This document shows positions 56,434 through 64,000 of a stretch of 64,000 nucleotides of DNA, in pieces. The notes under the pieces are model-generated. The model worked only from the letters and a program-made list of their open reading frames with translations, was not told the origin of the DNA and searched no databases. The position numbers and the translations under genes were made by a program. The stretch is from CABZJG01 sp902512685 (GTDB taxonomy: Bacteria; Pseudomonadota; Alphaproteobacteria; Rhodobacterales; Rhodobacteraceae): assembly GCA_051201605.1 (NCBI GenBank), contig CP179201.1:2356001-2420000 (forward strand). Reading direction: 5' to 3'. How positions within the stretch are numbered: the first letter of the stretch is position 1; every line of letters begins with the position of its first letter.

Positions 56434-57632
56434 CTGGTAGCGCGACACAGATGCGCTCTTGGGATGGTCCTGCAGTTTTGAGCTATGGGCTAAGGCCATT
56501 TTTTTTGATTGCGTCCCTTTGGGCCGCGCTCGCCATGGGGCTTTGGATTGGAATGTTGTCAGGCATTATCACTCTTCCAACGGCATTTGATCTGGTAGCT
56601 TGGCACGCTCATGAGTTTTTGTTTGGGTATCTTTCCGCCGTCATTTCCGGTTTTCTTCTAACAGCGATTCCCAATTGGACCGGCAGGCTACCAATTGTTG
56701 GATGGCCTTTGGCACTTCTAACCGGATTGTGGAGCCTTGGGCGCATTGCGATCGCCATATCTGAAAAACTTTCTCCTCTGACAGCAGCTATACTCGACCT
56801 TTCGATGCTGCTTGTGCTAACTTTTTTTCTATTTCGTGAAATTGTGAGCGGGAAAAATTGGCGAAATCTCATAGTGCTAGTTTTACTCTCGGTAATCATC
56901 CTTGGAAATGCAATTTTTCACTGGGAAGCAGCACAAGGAGAAAATGCCGCCAGCGGATATGGTTTGCGCGTGGGTTTGGCAGGGAGCCTGATGATGGTTG
57001 CGGTTATCGGAGGACGCATTATACCCTCTTTCACCCGAAACTGGTTGTTCAAAAAGGGCGAAACCCGCCTACCGGTTCCATTTAACAGGTTTGATAAACT
57101 ATCTTTGTTAAGCCTTTTGGTTGCATTTGCGGTCTGGATTTGCGCTTCAGAAACTTTGCTCAGCGGTGTCCTAATGCTTTTTGCAGGAGGCCTACATTTT
57201 ATACGCCTCATGCGTTGGAGAGGTCTTCAAACCGGCTCAGAGCCTTTGTTGTGGGTATTACATCTTGCCTATGGGTTTTTGGTTCTTGGTATGTTGGCAA
57301 TGGCTGTCTGCTCATTTGCACCAGAGAAGTTTTCCCCTGCAACGGCGCAACATATCTGGATGGCCGGAGCATTAGGGCTGATGACATTAGCCGTTATGAC
57401 AAGAGCATCACTTGGGCATACAGGCCGGGCTTTAACGGCCGGCACAGGCACATTGCTTATCTATCTTTGCCTTATTCTGTCTGTTTTATCGCGGGTCAGC
57501 GTCAATATATTACCATTTGAGCAAGACCAAACTTACGTTTTCTCAACTCTCTGCTGGATCGGGGCTTATGCCGGTTTTGCAGTGTTTTATGGACCCGCAT
57601 TGCTGCAACGGGAAAAGGTGCAACCAGAATGA
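56430..57632 (+). CDS. nnrS: NnrS family haem-copper membrane protein
   Basis: 400 residues from ATG 56430, coupled to an upstream small frame; a TTG four codons earlier is an alternative. Twelve hydrophobic helices, and the NnrS signatures YGLRPFFLIASLWAALAMGLW near the start, WHAHEFLFGYLSAVISGFLLTAIPNWTGR (about 55-83) and RIIPSFTRNW. NnrS proteins contain haem and copper and relieve NO stress by an unclear mechanism. Its presence with narGHJI implies that NO arises here even though no nitrite or NO reductase is visible in the window. Confidence 0.88.
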   Translation: MTGSATQMRSWDGPAVLSYGLRPFFLIASLWAALAMGLWIGMLSGIITLPTAFDLVAWHAHEFLFGYLSAVISGFLLTAIPNWTGRLPIVGWPLALLTGLWSLGRIAIAISEKLSPLTAAILDLSMLLVLTFFLFREIVSGKNWRNLIVLVLLSVIILGNAIFHWEAAQGENAASGYGLRVGLAGSLMMVAVIGGRIIPSFTRNWLFKKGETRLPVPFNRFDKLSLLSLLVAFAVWICASETLLSGVLMLFAGGLHFIRLMRWRGLQTGSEPLLWVLHLAYGFLVLGMLAMAVCSFAPEKFSPATAQHIWMAGALGLMTLAVMTRASLGHTGRALTAGTGTLLIYLCLILSVLSRVSVNILPFEQDQTYVFSTLCWIGAYAGFAVFYGPALLQREKVQPE

Positions 57633-57669
57633 TATTTCACAAATCCAAACATCCACAGGAAAGATCGGT

Positions 57670-58191
57670 ATGCCGTCTTCGATAAACTCCCCCAACCCCA
57701 TCCCCCCCTGGGCGCGTGCAAAGGTCCCAACGGCTTTGCTTTGCCGTGCACTCGGCCCCATTTTAGGACGGATTGTTCAAAAAGTTTCGCGGCAACACCC
57801 GGAAGTGTTTGATCGCCTCGGGCCCCATCAGAAGAGCAACTTCATCATTTCACCAAATGAGTTTCCTTTTGCTTTGCATCTGCGACCGGACTCGGCACAG
57901 CCAATTCTAAGGGCAGTCGCAAAAACTGATATTCCACCCCATAATGCTCTTATAGAGGGTCGTTTTTTTCTGTTGTTGCAGCTGGTGGATGAAAATGCTG
58001 ATGGGGACGCGGCTTTTTTCTCCCGTGATCTTTATATTTCGGGCGATACCGAGGCTGTGGTCAGTCTGCGCAATGCTCTCGATGATGTAGATGGTTCCAT
58101 TGCGGCCGAAACAGCCGATCTGTTTGGACCACTTGGCCGCACTCTGCTTTCTATCCTACGCAAAAAAGGAGTACGGGAATGGGCAGTATGA
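57670..58191 (+). CDS. ubiT: UbiT, SCP2-type accessory factor for anaerobic ubiquinone synthesis
   Basis: 173 residues from ATG 57670 with AGGAAAGA upstream; an in-frame extension into nnrS is rejected. The sterol-carrier (SCP2) domain runs through HPEVFDRLGPHQKSNFIISPNEFPFALHLRP and GRFFLLLQLVDENADGDAAFFSRDLYISGDTEAVVSLRNALDD, the typical UbiT signature. UbiT binds hydrophobic ubiquinone intermediates and is essential for the oxygen-independent pathway. Overlaps ubiU. Confidence 0.88.
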   Translation: MPSSINSPNPIPPWARAKVPTALLCRALGPILGRIVQKVSRQHPEVFDRLGPHQKSNFIISPNEFPFALHLRPDSAQPILRAVAKTDIPPHNALIEGRFFLLLQLVDENADGDAAFFSRDLYISGDTEAVVSLRNALDDVDGSIAAETADLFGPLGRTLLSILRKKGVREWAV

Positions 58192-59189
58192 AAAATATTG
58201 GCGAGTTGGTCTGCCCGGCCGGTACACCTGCCGCCCTCAGAACAGCCGTAGATGCCGGAGCAGATGCAGTTTATTGCGGGTTTCGAAACGCTACGAATGC
58301 CCGAAACTTTCCGGGCCTAAACTTTTCGCCCGACGAATTGAAAGCTGCCGTGTTCTATGCCCACGAAAAAGGCGCAAAAGTTCTTTTGGCCCTTAATACC
58401 TATCCAGCAGCTGGGGGCGTGGACTTGTGGCGCGACGCAGCCGCACTAGGAGCAAATGCAGGTGTTGATGCCTTAATCGTCGCAGACATAGGGGTTGCAC
58501 ATTATATTGCTGAAAAACATCCTGACATCAGGCTTCACTTATCGGTGCAGGCCGCGGCCTCAAGTGCTGAAGCCATTCGGTATTATTGTGAGCATTTTGG
58601 GGTTAAGCGCGTGGTATTACCACGCATACTGACCATCCCGGAAATCCGCACTATTCGAAAAGAAATTCCGTGCGAAATTGAAACTTTTATTTTTGGAAAT
58701 CACGGGTTGATGGTTGAGGGTCGCTGTACTTTAACCAACTACCTTACGGGCCAGTCGACAAATATGGATGGTGTATGTTCCCCGGCCTCACAGGTGACCT
58801 ATCAGCAGGAAAAAGATGGTAGAATGTCAAGTTGCTTAGGCGGCTTTACTATTGACTGGTTTGAGCCAAATGAAAAAGCTGGTTATCCCACTATTTGCAA
58901 GGGGCGCTACACTGCCCCCCATCGCCCAGAGGGTTATTATGCCTTCGAAGAACCCATTGGCCTAAATCTTTCAAACTTGCTGGGTGACTTGATGGAAGTT
59001 GGGGTTCACGCCTTTAAAATAGAAGGCCGCCAACGCTCGAAGAGTTATGTGCGAAGCGTTGTTGAAACCTTTCGCCAAGCCGTTGATGATATTCGCGCCG
59101 GTATACCCCCGGATTTAGAAAAATTGAGTGTATTAACTGAGGGGCAAAAGCAAACTCAGGGTGCGTTTCAAACTAAGAAATGGAGATAA
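58179..59189 (+). CDS. ubiU: UbiU, U32-family hydroxylase subunit
   Basis: 336 residues; ATG 58179 is preferred because AGGAG lies six bases upstream, though ATG 58188 gives a standard ATGA overlap with ubiT. ELVCPAGTPAALRTAVDAGADAVYCGF at the start is the U32 opening. The four cysteines that hold a 4Fe-4S cluster are recognisable in VEGRCTLTNYL, MDGVCSPASQ, and further SSCLGG and TICKGRYT. With UbiV it hydroxylates the ubiquinone ring without oxygen, using prephenate as donor in E. coli. This supplies ubiquinone for nitrate respiration. Confidence 0.9.
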   Translation: MGSMKNIGELVCPAGTPAALRTAVDAGADAVYCGFRNATNARNFPGLNFSPDELKAAVFYAHEKGAKVLLALNTYPAAGGVDLWRDAAALGANAGVDALIVADIGVAHYIAEKHPDIRLHLSVQAAASSAEAIRYYCEHFGVKRVVLPRILTIPEIRTIRKEIPCEIETFIFGNHGLMVEGRCTLTNYLTGQSTNMDGVCSPASQVTYQQEKDGRMSSCLGGFTIDWFEPNEKAGYPTICKGRYTAPHRPEGYYAFEEPIGLNLSNLLGDLMEVGVHAFKIEGRQRSKSYVRSVVETFRQAVDDIRAGIPPDLEKLSVLTEGQKQTQGAFQTKKWR

Positions 59190-59193
59190 ATCA

Positions 59194-60111
59194 ATGCAAC
59201 CAAAATTGACCTTGGGGCCAATTGCATACCATTGGGCAGCAAGCAGGAAAGTCGATTTTTATGCTCAAATCGCGGATGAGGCACCGATCGACACGGTCTA
59301 TCTGGGGGAAACAATTTGCTCAAAACGGGCACCATTTGTTGAACGCGACTTGCCAAAAATCATTGACCGTCTTGAAGCGGCGGGGAAACAAGTAGTGTTG
59401 TGTTCACTGGCAGAAATCATGTTACCCCGTGAACGAAAGGCCACAGCTGACTTAGCGGAACTTGAAGACATTGAAATCGAAATAAACAATGCGGCTGGCT
59501 TATATGCAAGGGGCCGCCGATCCCATCGAATAGGGCCATTTTTTAGCGCATATAATGAAGCCACCATTCAATGGATGGAGTCGCAAGGCGCGACCCATAT
59601 ATGTTTGCCTGTAGAACTGCCCGCACCTGCATTGAAAATAGCATCAAAGGCTGCTCTTGCGGAAAGCATGGGCGTTGAGGTTATGGTTTTTGGCCGCGCG
59701 TCACTCGCGGTATCTGCACGCTGTTACCACGCCCGCGCCTATGGACGCACAAAAGACAACTGTCGATTTGTTTGTGAAGAGCACGACGATGGAATGCCGC
59801 TGGCCACACGCGACGGAAAACCGATATTGCGCATAAACGGAATTCAAACTCAATCGGAAAGCTATCTCAATTTATTGGCCGAAACAGAGAATCTGTCGGG
59901 TTTTGGAGTTACTCATTTTAGATTGATGCCGCAAGCGGTTGATATGACGGCAGTGGCAACTGTATTTCAAAACAAAATTGACGGAGTGATCGATTTGGAA
60001 GAAGCTGATAACCGCTTGGCTCAAATCTGTTTGGGATGCAATTTTAGCAACGGTTTCTTTCATGGAACAGCTGGTTATCGCAAAATTCAGAAATTGGCAG
60101 AAGGTGTTTAA
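59194..60111 (+). CDS. ubiV: UbiV, U32-family hydroxylase subunit
   Basis: 305 residues from ATG 59194 after GGAGA. LTLGPIAYHWAASRKVDFYAQIADEAPIDTVYLGETICSKR at the start is the UbiV-type U32 sequence. Cluster cysteines are visible in RCYHARAYGRTKDNCRFVCEEHDDG and LAQICLGCNFSNGFFHG. Forms a heterodimer with UbiU. Last gene of the run ubiTUV; no clear terminator follows. Confidence 0.9.
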   Translation: MQPKLTLGPIAYHWAASRKVDFYAQIADEAPIDTVYLGETICSKRAPFVERDLPKIIDRLEAAGKQVVLCSLAEIMLPRERKATADLAELEDIEIEINNAAGLYARGRRSHRIGPFFSAYNEATIQWMESQGATHICLPVELPAPALKIASKAALAESMGVEVMVFGRASLAVSARCYHARAYGRTKDNCRFVCEEHDDGMPLATRDGKPILRINGIQTQSESYLNLLAETENLSGFGVTHFRLMPQAVDMTAVATVFQNKIDGVIDLEEADNRLAQICLGCNFSNGFFHGTAGYRKIQKLAEGV

Positions 60112-60634
60112 ATTTTTAGCTTGTTTGGATTGGGGTTAGGTAAAAGGGTTGATCACGCGAATTAAACAAAAAGCAGACCTAGAATGGCTCAACTATAATT
60201 GAAAATGGCTTCATCGATACAGCGGATTTATCATCATGGCAAAATTCAGATTTCCCTGGCAATACGAGTTCAGGCTTAATGCCCCACAAATGGTGTTAGG
60301 TTTGTTTCTAATAAAAGGTACCCACCGCCTCCAAAACAATTCAAGTTGTTAATTAGTAAAATAAAAAGCAAGTATGTGAGCAGTATTTCTATGGTAATTT
60401 TCATCGAAATTTTGACCTCAATCAATGTTCGATAACTTCTTTTCTCTTATTACTTTTTCTAAGAAAGTGATTCTTGGCCGGAATGCGATTTGCAAGTCAA
60501 CATGATGATACCATTGAACAATGAAACCAAAGCAACTTGGAATAAGTTTGTTTAAATTGAAGCTAAGCTTTTTGCCTTCAAAAAAAGGCAGCAAATTCTA
60601 ATATGATTGAACCTCATTCCACCTATGCCAATGC
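60112..60634. other. Long gene-free region containing an FNR-type box
   Basis: 523 bases after ubiV with no convincing gene. The only clear signal is the FNR/Dnr-type box at 60412-60425 with a TTATTA -10 element 31 bases downstream on the plus strand, so a transcript should start near 60460 and run toward moeA with a leader of about 400 bases. Confidence 0.5.
60412..60425 (+). promoter_or_regulatory. FNR/Dnr-type box ahead of moeA
   Basis: TTGACCTCAATCAA matches TTGAC-N4-ATCAA. A TTATTA hexamer at 60447-60452 is centred 31 bases downstream, the class II promoter geometry. Likely drives moeA and the DUF2478 gene anaerobically. Confidence 0.6.
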
Positions 60635-60859
60635 GTGCGTCCTATAGACAACTATCTAAATTCGATGAAGGAACTGATGCTAGACATACTGTATTTGAAG
60701 ATCAATGATCTTGCGATTGTGTCGGCTGTTTCGTTCAATCGAGACCGCATGCAAAGCACCAAAAGATATCCAAGCCGGAAAGTGTCGGAATTCACCATTA
60801 TTACCTGTGGCCAATCCCGTACCCTCTGTCCCGTTTGTGCTGAAAGGAAAGGATCATGA
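60635..60859 (+). CDS. Doubtful 74-residue frame coupled to moeA
   Basis: A GTG-started frame ends with TGA overlapping the moeA ATG (ATGA), the geometry of real coupled genes. The product (MRPIDNYLNSMKELML ... SRTLCPVCAERKGS) has a CPVC motif near its end but matches no family I know. The codon pattern is ambiguous and an internal ATG (codon 11) has no strong ribosome site. It might be a decayed cofactor gene, or chance. Confidence 0.25.
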   Translation: MRPIDNYLNSMKELMLDILYLKINDLAIVSAVSFNRDRMQSTKRYPSRKVSEFTIITCGQSRTLCPVCAERKGS

Positions 60860-62127
60860 CAATCGAGAAATCTACCTTTTGGTTGGATTGTGATTGCAGT
60901 GCAAAAGACACCGATGTAGGCTTGCTGTCCATTGATCAAGCCTTTGCCAGTATTTTTGAAAATACAAAAACTATTGAACGCACCGAATGGGTATCCCTTG
61001 ATCATGCTTTTGGGCGAGTTCTTGCTGCGCCCATCCGGGCCCGCGCGCGCGCTCCACAATTTGATAATTCTGCGATGGACGGTTACGCGATATTCACCAA
61101 AGACCTTTGTGGTCCCGCGCCATGGATAATCCCGGTCTCTGGATGTCAGGCTGCTGGGGATACAGGTATTGAAGCTCTGCCAGAAAAAACTGCAGTACAG
61201 GTTTTTACCGGTGCGATGCTACCAAAAGGTGCCAATGCTGTGGTCATGCAAGAAAAGGTAACGGTCAATGATCGAAACATTATCATTGGTAAGCGGCCAA
61301 ATGTTGGTGACAATATCAGACGTGCTGGCGAAGATATGAAAGCAGGTCGCATCGTGCTGCCGGTTGGGCGCAGGTTGGCTGCAAAAGATATAGCTGTTGC
61401 AGCGGCTGCCGGTTGCGCTGAACTGTTGGTAATTGAAAAAATTCGGGTTGTGATACTCAGCACTGGAAATGAACTTTGTGGCTCAGGACGGGTATTGGAG
61501 CGAGGCAAAATATGGGATGTTAATTCGCCAATGCTACGCGCGGCACTGCATGATCCCAAAATCGAAATTACGAAAATTTCCCATAGCTATGATCGCACGA
61601 GCCAGCTTGCAAGCGAACTTTCCCACTTTCAGAAGACAGCCGATCTTATAATTACCACTGGTGGTATATCGGTTTCTGAGGCAGATTTGGTCATTCCTGC
61701 CTTACACGCCATCGAAGGCCAGGTGGAATTTTCTGGAATCGCATTAAAACCAGGAAAGCCCTTATCGTTTGGTAAGTTGGACAGTTGTCAATGGATCGGT
61801 TTACCCGGAAATCCCGTATCAGCCTTTGCCACTTGGATAATTTTTGGCCAGTATATAATTGATCAATTAAGTGGATGCTTTGATAATAGAAACAACACCC
61901 AGTATGCAGTTCTAAAAGATGAATTAATCCACCGTGTTGGACGATGCGAGCTTCGCCTTGCCTCCTTTTCTGGATTTGACCAGAATGGTCGGCAGGTGGT
62001 GGATTTCTTACCACAAATGCGCTCTGCTGCGGTATCCCACTTGGCACAGGCAGATGGGTTCATTCTTATTCCGTCACATATCGAACACTTACCCAAATCG
62101 GGCCTCGTTGAGTTCATTCCCTTTTAG
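60856..62127 (+). CDS. moeA: Molybdopterin molybdotransferase
   Basis: 423 residues; AAAGGAAAGGA precedes the ATG. Family motifs in order: FDNSAMDGYAIF near 67-78, TGAMLPKGANAVVMQE near 118-133, STGNEL, GKIWDVNSPML near 217-227, TTGGISVSEADLV and GLPGNPVSAF near 315-324. MoeA inserts molybdate into molybdopterin-AMP and is needed for the NarG cofactor. It precedes a DUF2478 gene, all downstream of an FNR-type box, so cofactor synthesis is likely co-induced with nitrate reductase. Confidence 0.93.
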   Translation: MTIEKSTFWLDCDCSAKDTDVGLLSIDQAFASIFENTKTIERTEWVSLDHAFGRVLAAPIRARARAPQFDNSAMDGYAIFTKDLCGPAPWIIPVSGCQAAGDTGIEALPEKTAVQVFTGAMLPKGANAVVMQEKVTVNDRNIIIGKRPNVGDNIRRAGEDMKAGRIVLPVGRRLAAKDIAVAAAAGCAELLVIEKIRVVILSTGNELCGSGRVLERGKIWDVNSPMLRAALHDPKIEITKISHSYDRTSQLASELSHFQKTADLIITTGGISVSEADLVIPALHAIEGQVEFSGIALKPGKPLSFGKLDSCQWIGLPGNPVSAFATWIIFGQYIIDQLSGCFDNRNNTQYAVLKDELIHRVGRCELRLASFSGFDQNGRQVVDFLPQMRSAAVSHLAQADGFILIPSHIEHLPKSGLVEFIPF

Positions 62128-62143
62128 TAAACTGGAAAACAAC

Positions 62144-62674
62144 ATGAAAATTGCATTTACAATGTCTCGAGATCTTGGCCGAACCGATCAATTATTGGCA
62201 GAAGCTGCAAAAGATCTCGAAAGCTGTGGCATTCGCACTTGTGGAACTGTCCAAAGTAATTCTGATCGGGAAGATTGCCATGCCTGTGATATGGATGTCA
62301 AAGTTTTGCCCAATGGCCCGGTTATTCGAATATCACAATCCTTAGGCAAAGAAGCCAAAGGATGTCGCCTTGATCCTTCCGCACTGGAAGAAGCAGTTCG
62401 CCTTGTTGGAGCCACAATTCCAAGCGGATCTGATCTTCTGATTATTAATAAATTTGGTAAACACGAAGCGGAAGGGCGGGGATTCAGAGAGGTAATTGCA
62501 GAAGCTCTTTCGCAAAATATTCCGGTTTTGGTTGGACTAAACCAGCTTAATGCGATGGCTTTTGAAGAATTTACCTCAGGAATGGCCGTATCATTGCCCC
62601 CAGAGAAATCTAAAATAGTTGAATGGGGTAAAACTGTATCTAAGTGCCTAGAAATGGAATACCGAGCCAGCTAG
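62144..62674 (+). CDS. DUF2478-family protein linked to molybdenum cofactor genes
   Basis: 176 residues from ATG 62144, 17 bases after moeA. The pattern fits DUF2478, a P-loop-like nucleoside-triphosphatase-related family: CRLDPSALEEAVRLVGATIPSGSDLLIINKFGKHEAEGRGFREVIAEAL and a Cys-rich segment (REDCHACDMDVKVL). A full P-loop is not obvious. DUF2478 genes are often next to molybdate or nitrate genes, so a role in molybdenum or nitrogen-oxide metabolism is inferred; the function is not established. Confidence 0.7.
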   Translation: MKIAFTMSRDLGRTDQLLAEAAKDLESCGIRTCGTVQSNSDREDCHACDMDVKVLPNGPVIRISQSLGKEAKGCRLDPSALEEAVRLVGATIPSGSDLLIINKFGKHEAEGRGFREVIAEALSQNIPVLVGLNQLNAMAFEEFTSGMAVSLPPEKSKIVEWGKTVSKCLEMEYRAS

Positions 62675-62720
62675 GCTTGCACTTTCACACTAAATAGCCT
62701 GCCAATTGCCTAATCCAAAA

Positions 62721-62734
62721 TTGATCTAGGTCAA
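62721..62734 (+). promoter_or_regulatory. FNR/Dnr-type box ahead of a 79-residue protein
   Basis: TTGATCTAGGTCAA (TTGAT-N4-GTCAA) lies 63 bases before ATG 62797. A TATTAT hexamer occurs at 62771-62776, somewhat further than ideal for class II. Confidence 0.6.
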
Positions 62735-62796
62735 TTTCTTTCACTTAAAGCCAGATAGTGTGCACGCCACTATTATAGGATGCGTCTGGATATAGA

Positions 62797-63036
62797 ATGA
62801 CCGAAAGCAGCAAGAGATTATTTTTACAACTCTATTCGGAAATTGGCACCAAAATTTCAGCCTTAGAAAGAGAATTGCTCGAATGTGAATCCAAGCATTT
62901 GGAGGCTTCACATGGCTCGCAGATTCAACAAAATAACGAGCAAACGCCAAAAGACAAAAGATTGCATAAAATGCGAAAAGCAAGAAAAGCCAAAATAGAA
63001 AAGCTCATGGCAAGGGTCTCAGACATTTGCAAATGA
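62797..63036 (+). CDS. Small basic helical protein of unknown function under an FNR-type box
   Basis: 79 residues, predicted all-helical and very rich in Lys, Glu and Arg (KISALERELLECESKHLEAS, then KDKRLHKMRKARKAKIEKLM), so coiled-coil or nucleic-acid binding is possible. No family is recognised. An FNR-type box lies 63 bases upstream and a strong terminator follows 12 bases after the stop, so it forms its own one-gene anaerobic transcription unit. The ribosome site is weak (GGATATAG). Confidence 0.6.
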   Translation: MTESSKRLFLQLYSEIGTKISALERELLECESKHLEASHGSQIQQNNEQTPKDKRLHKMRKARKAKIEKLMARVSDICK

Positions 63037-63047
63037 ACAAAGAAGTG

Positions 63048-63075
63048 CTTTCATTGACCCAATGAAAGAGCTTTT
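63048..63075 (+). terminator. Rho-independent terminator after the 79-residue gene
   Basis: CTTTCATTG and CAATGAAAG form a 9-bp perfect stem with a three-base loop at 63048-63068, followed by AGCTTTTTATCT with a T5 run. Confidence 0.75.
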
Positions 63076-63193
63076 TATCTGCAGGTCTAAATAAGATTAC
63101 GCCTAATAGGCTATGCTTATCTTTTAAAGATCAACACTGTTCCAGATGGTCAAATTAAGACCTATTAGTCACATCTTTCAGATAAAAATGACT

Positions 63194-63283
63194 TCACCCT
63201 TTTGGGAAGAATGTGACGTAAAGCAGTGCAAGTGAATAGAAACACACAACAATTGAAGTTCCAATGAATAAAAAAACTGACAT
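63194..63283 (-). CDS. Predicted 29-residue membrane peptide under an FNR-type box
   Basis: ATG 63283 to TGA 63194 encodes MSVFLFIGTSIVVCFYSLAL, LYVTFFPKG, a single hydrophobic helix. GGAGG lies 12 bases upstream, slightly far. An overlapping frame starting at 63303 could encode a 45-residue basic peptide instead. The FNR-type box at 63350-63363 would place a transcript start about 30 bases before the ATG. Like the 38-residue protein at 44.1 kb it ends its helix with an aromatic residue and Phe-Pro. The surrounding 63076-63430 contains no other gene. Confidence 0.35.
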   Translation of the reverse strand: MSVFLFIGTSIVVCFYSLALLYVTFFPKG

Positions 63284-63349
63284 CTCGACTTATAGCCTCC
63301 ATTGTGAAAGTCCTCATGTGGACATTCACGAAAGGAGCCCAATCTTTCT

Positions 63350-63363
63350 TTGATCTGGATCAA
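63350..63363 (-). promoter_or_regulatory. FNR/Dnr-type box downstream of hemN
   Basis: TTGATCTGGATCAA is a near-perfect box. It lies after the hemN stop, so it cannot serve hemN, and its only downstream content on the minus strand is a tiny membrane peptide; plus-strand use would have no gene before hemN's antisense. Confidence 0.6.
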
Positions 63364-63430
63364 AAAATACAAGAAATATAAAAAGTAACCGCTGTTGGTG
63401 CCTTACACGAGCCACCACCATGTTATTTCG

Positions 63431-64000
63431 TTAAATGGCATGACTACCGGCACCCGTTGGGTAAGTATCCAACTGATGCGCAATAACCCGCGTCATGAAA
63501 CGTTCGCTGGGATGGATTTCTAACTGTCCATTTTTATAGCTGCACGCGTCGGGGAAATACTGTGAAAGACGGTTCATTACTGTTTTGATGTCTGAACCCC
63601 GCTCTGGAAAATCTTTGGAAATTTCTGCTGCATTTAAAGCGAATTTGCACATCAGATTCTCAATCATACGAGAGATAAGCATGTCTTTATCTGAGAGTGC
63701 ATGGCCACGGGCACCAGCTAGATTAGATTGTTCGATTGAACTTATATAGGTTGATGTCGCCGAATGGTTTTGAACATAGCCTTGCGGAAATTGCGAGATC
63801 GATGAAGCACCTGCGCCAATCAAAACCCGCGAAACATCGTCTGTGTACCCTTGGAAGTTTCGCCTTAAGCTACCCTTTTGCACAGCTTGTGCCAAACCGT
63901 CATGTGGTTTTGAAAAATGATCTATTCCAACCGACAGAAAACCTTGATCAATCAAAAAATCGCGCGTTGCATGAAACAGTTCAAAACGCTCTTGACTGTC
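63431..64000 (-). CDS. hemN: Oxygen-independent coproporphyrinogen III oxidase, C-terminal part
   Basis: 190 codons enter from the right edge and end at 63431; the start and the radical-SAM cysteine cluster are outside. The visible part is the HemN C-terminal region: FLIDQGFLSVGIDHFSKPHDGLAQAVQKGSLRRNFQGYT followed by LIGAGASSISQFPQGYVQN and a helical domain. HemN makes protoporphyrinogen precursors for haem without oxygen, consistent with the anaerobic respiration cluster. Confidence 0.9.
   Translation of the reverse strand, partial: DSQERFELFHATRDFLIDQGFLSVGIDHFSKPHDGLAQAVQKGSLRRNFQGYTDDVSRVLIGAGASSISQFPQGYVQNHSATSTYISSIEQSNLAGARGHALSDKDMLISRMIENLMCKFALNAAEISKDFPERGSDIKTVMNRLSQYFPDACSYKNGQLEIHPSERFMTRVIAHQLDTYPTGAGSHAI

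Noticed and set aside
60283..60411. A 42-codon hydrophobic minus-strand frame next to the FNR-type box
   Set aside because: Its ATG lies within about 20 bases of the box, leaving no room for a promoter, and the second half is not membrane-like.
60426..60520. A short frame beginning MFDNFFSLITF right after the FNR-type box
   Set aside because: It would start upstream of or at the predicted transcript start and has no ribosome site.

Overview
The window looks like a chromosome segment of a marine-type alphaproteobacterium, most likely a Rhodobacterales/Roseobacter-lineage organism. This is inferred from gene content: a LivHMGF transporter, a CuyA-like cysteate lyase with a ProU-type transporter, TRAP-independent tricarboxylate (Tct) uptake, a DUF2924/serine-recombinase pair, and a narGHJI-ubiTUV-nnrS-hemN respiration cluster. 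No rRNA, tRNA or CRISPR array was seen. Everything here was read by eye; family names rest on recognised motifs, not on searches.

Layout. 1-4.06 kb: the end of a substrate-binding protein and livHMGF (branched-chain amino acid-type ABC transporter), closed by a strong hairpin. 4.1-9.6 kb: acetyl-CoA synthetase, followed by an unusual signalling trio: a receiver-only regulator, an 84-residue two-helix membrane protein, and a sodium:solute-symporter/histidine-kinase fusion. 9.8-10.6 kb: an IS6-type element. 11-17.5 kb: a divergent LysR regulator and a cuyA-proX-proV-proW-hydrolase operon. 18-19.2 kb: an orphan ectoine-hydrolase-like gene.

17.8-28.2 kb and 39.8-44 kb are mobile-element scrap-yards. 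They hold two full-length IS6-type copies of one subfamily plus many remnants, a broken IS3 element, an intact IS3 element with target duplication sitting inside an IS6 remnant, one intact and one beheaded large serine recombinase (each followed by the same ATTCCCTGTTA repeat array), and a 130-bp dispersed repeat. Embedded cargo includes a membrane-anchored, 2Fe-2S-containing adenylate cyclase with a cytochrome-b-like N-terminus, a cupin, and a cassette of small ferredoxin-fold-like proteins with a DUF1059 protein.

28.2-39.8 kb: a carboxylic-acid uptake and catabolism island with a TcuA-like flavoprotein, GntR regulator, AbrB-type membrane protein, D-2-hydroxyacid dehydrogenase, PrpF-like isomerase, LeuB-like decarboxylating dehydrogenase, fused TctA-TctB permease, TctC binding protein and a divergent TctDE two-component system.

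44-64 kb: an anaerobic nitrate-respiration island. It contains a Dnr/Nnr-like Crp/Fnr regulator, two NarK transporters, narGHJI, a PpiC-type isomerase, a hemerythrin, NnrS, UbiT/UbiU/UbiV (oxygen-independent ubiquinone synthesis), moeA, a DUF2478 protein and the end of hemN. Six near-perfect TTGAT-N4-ATCAA (FNR/Dnr-type) boxes punctuate it. Several of these boxes precede tiny, probably membrane-embedded or helical proteins that look uncharacterised; these, the symporter-kinase trio and the haem/2Fe-2S cyclase are the most promising leads.
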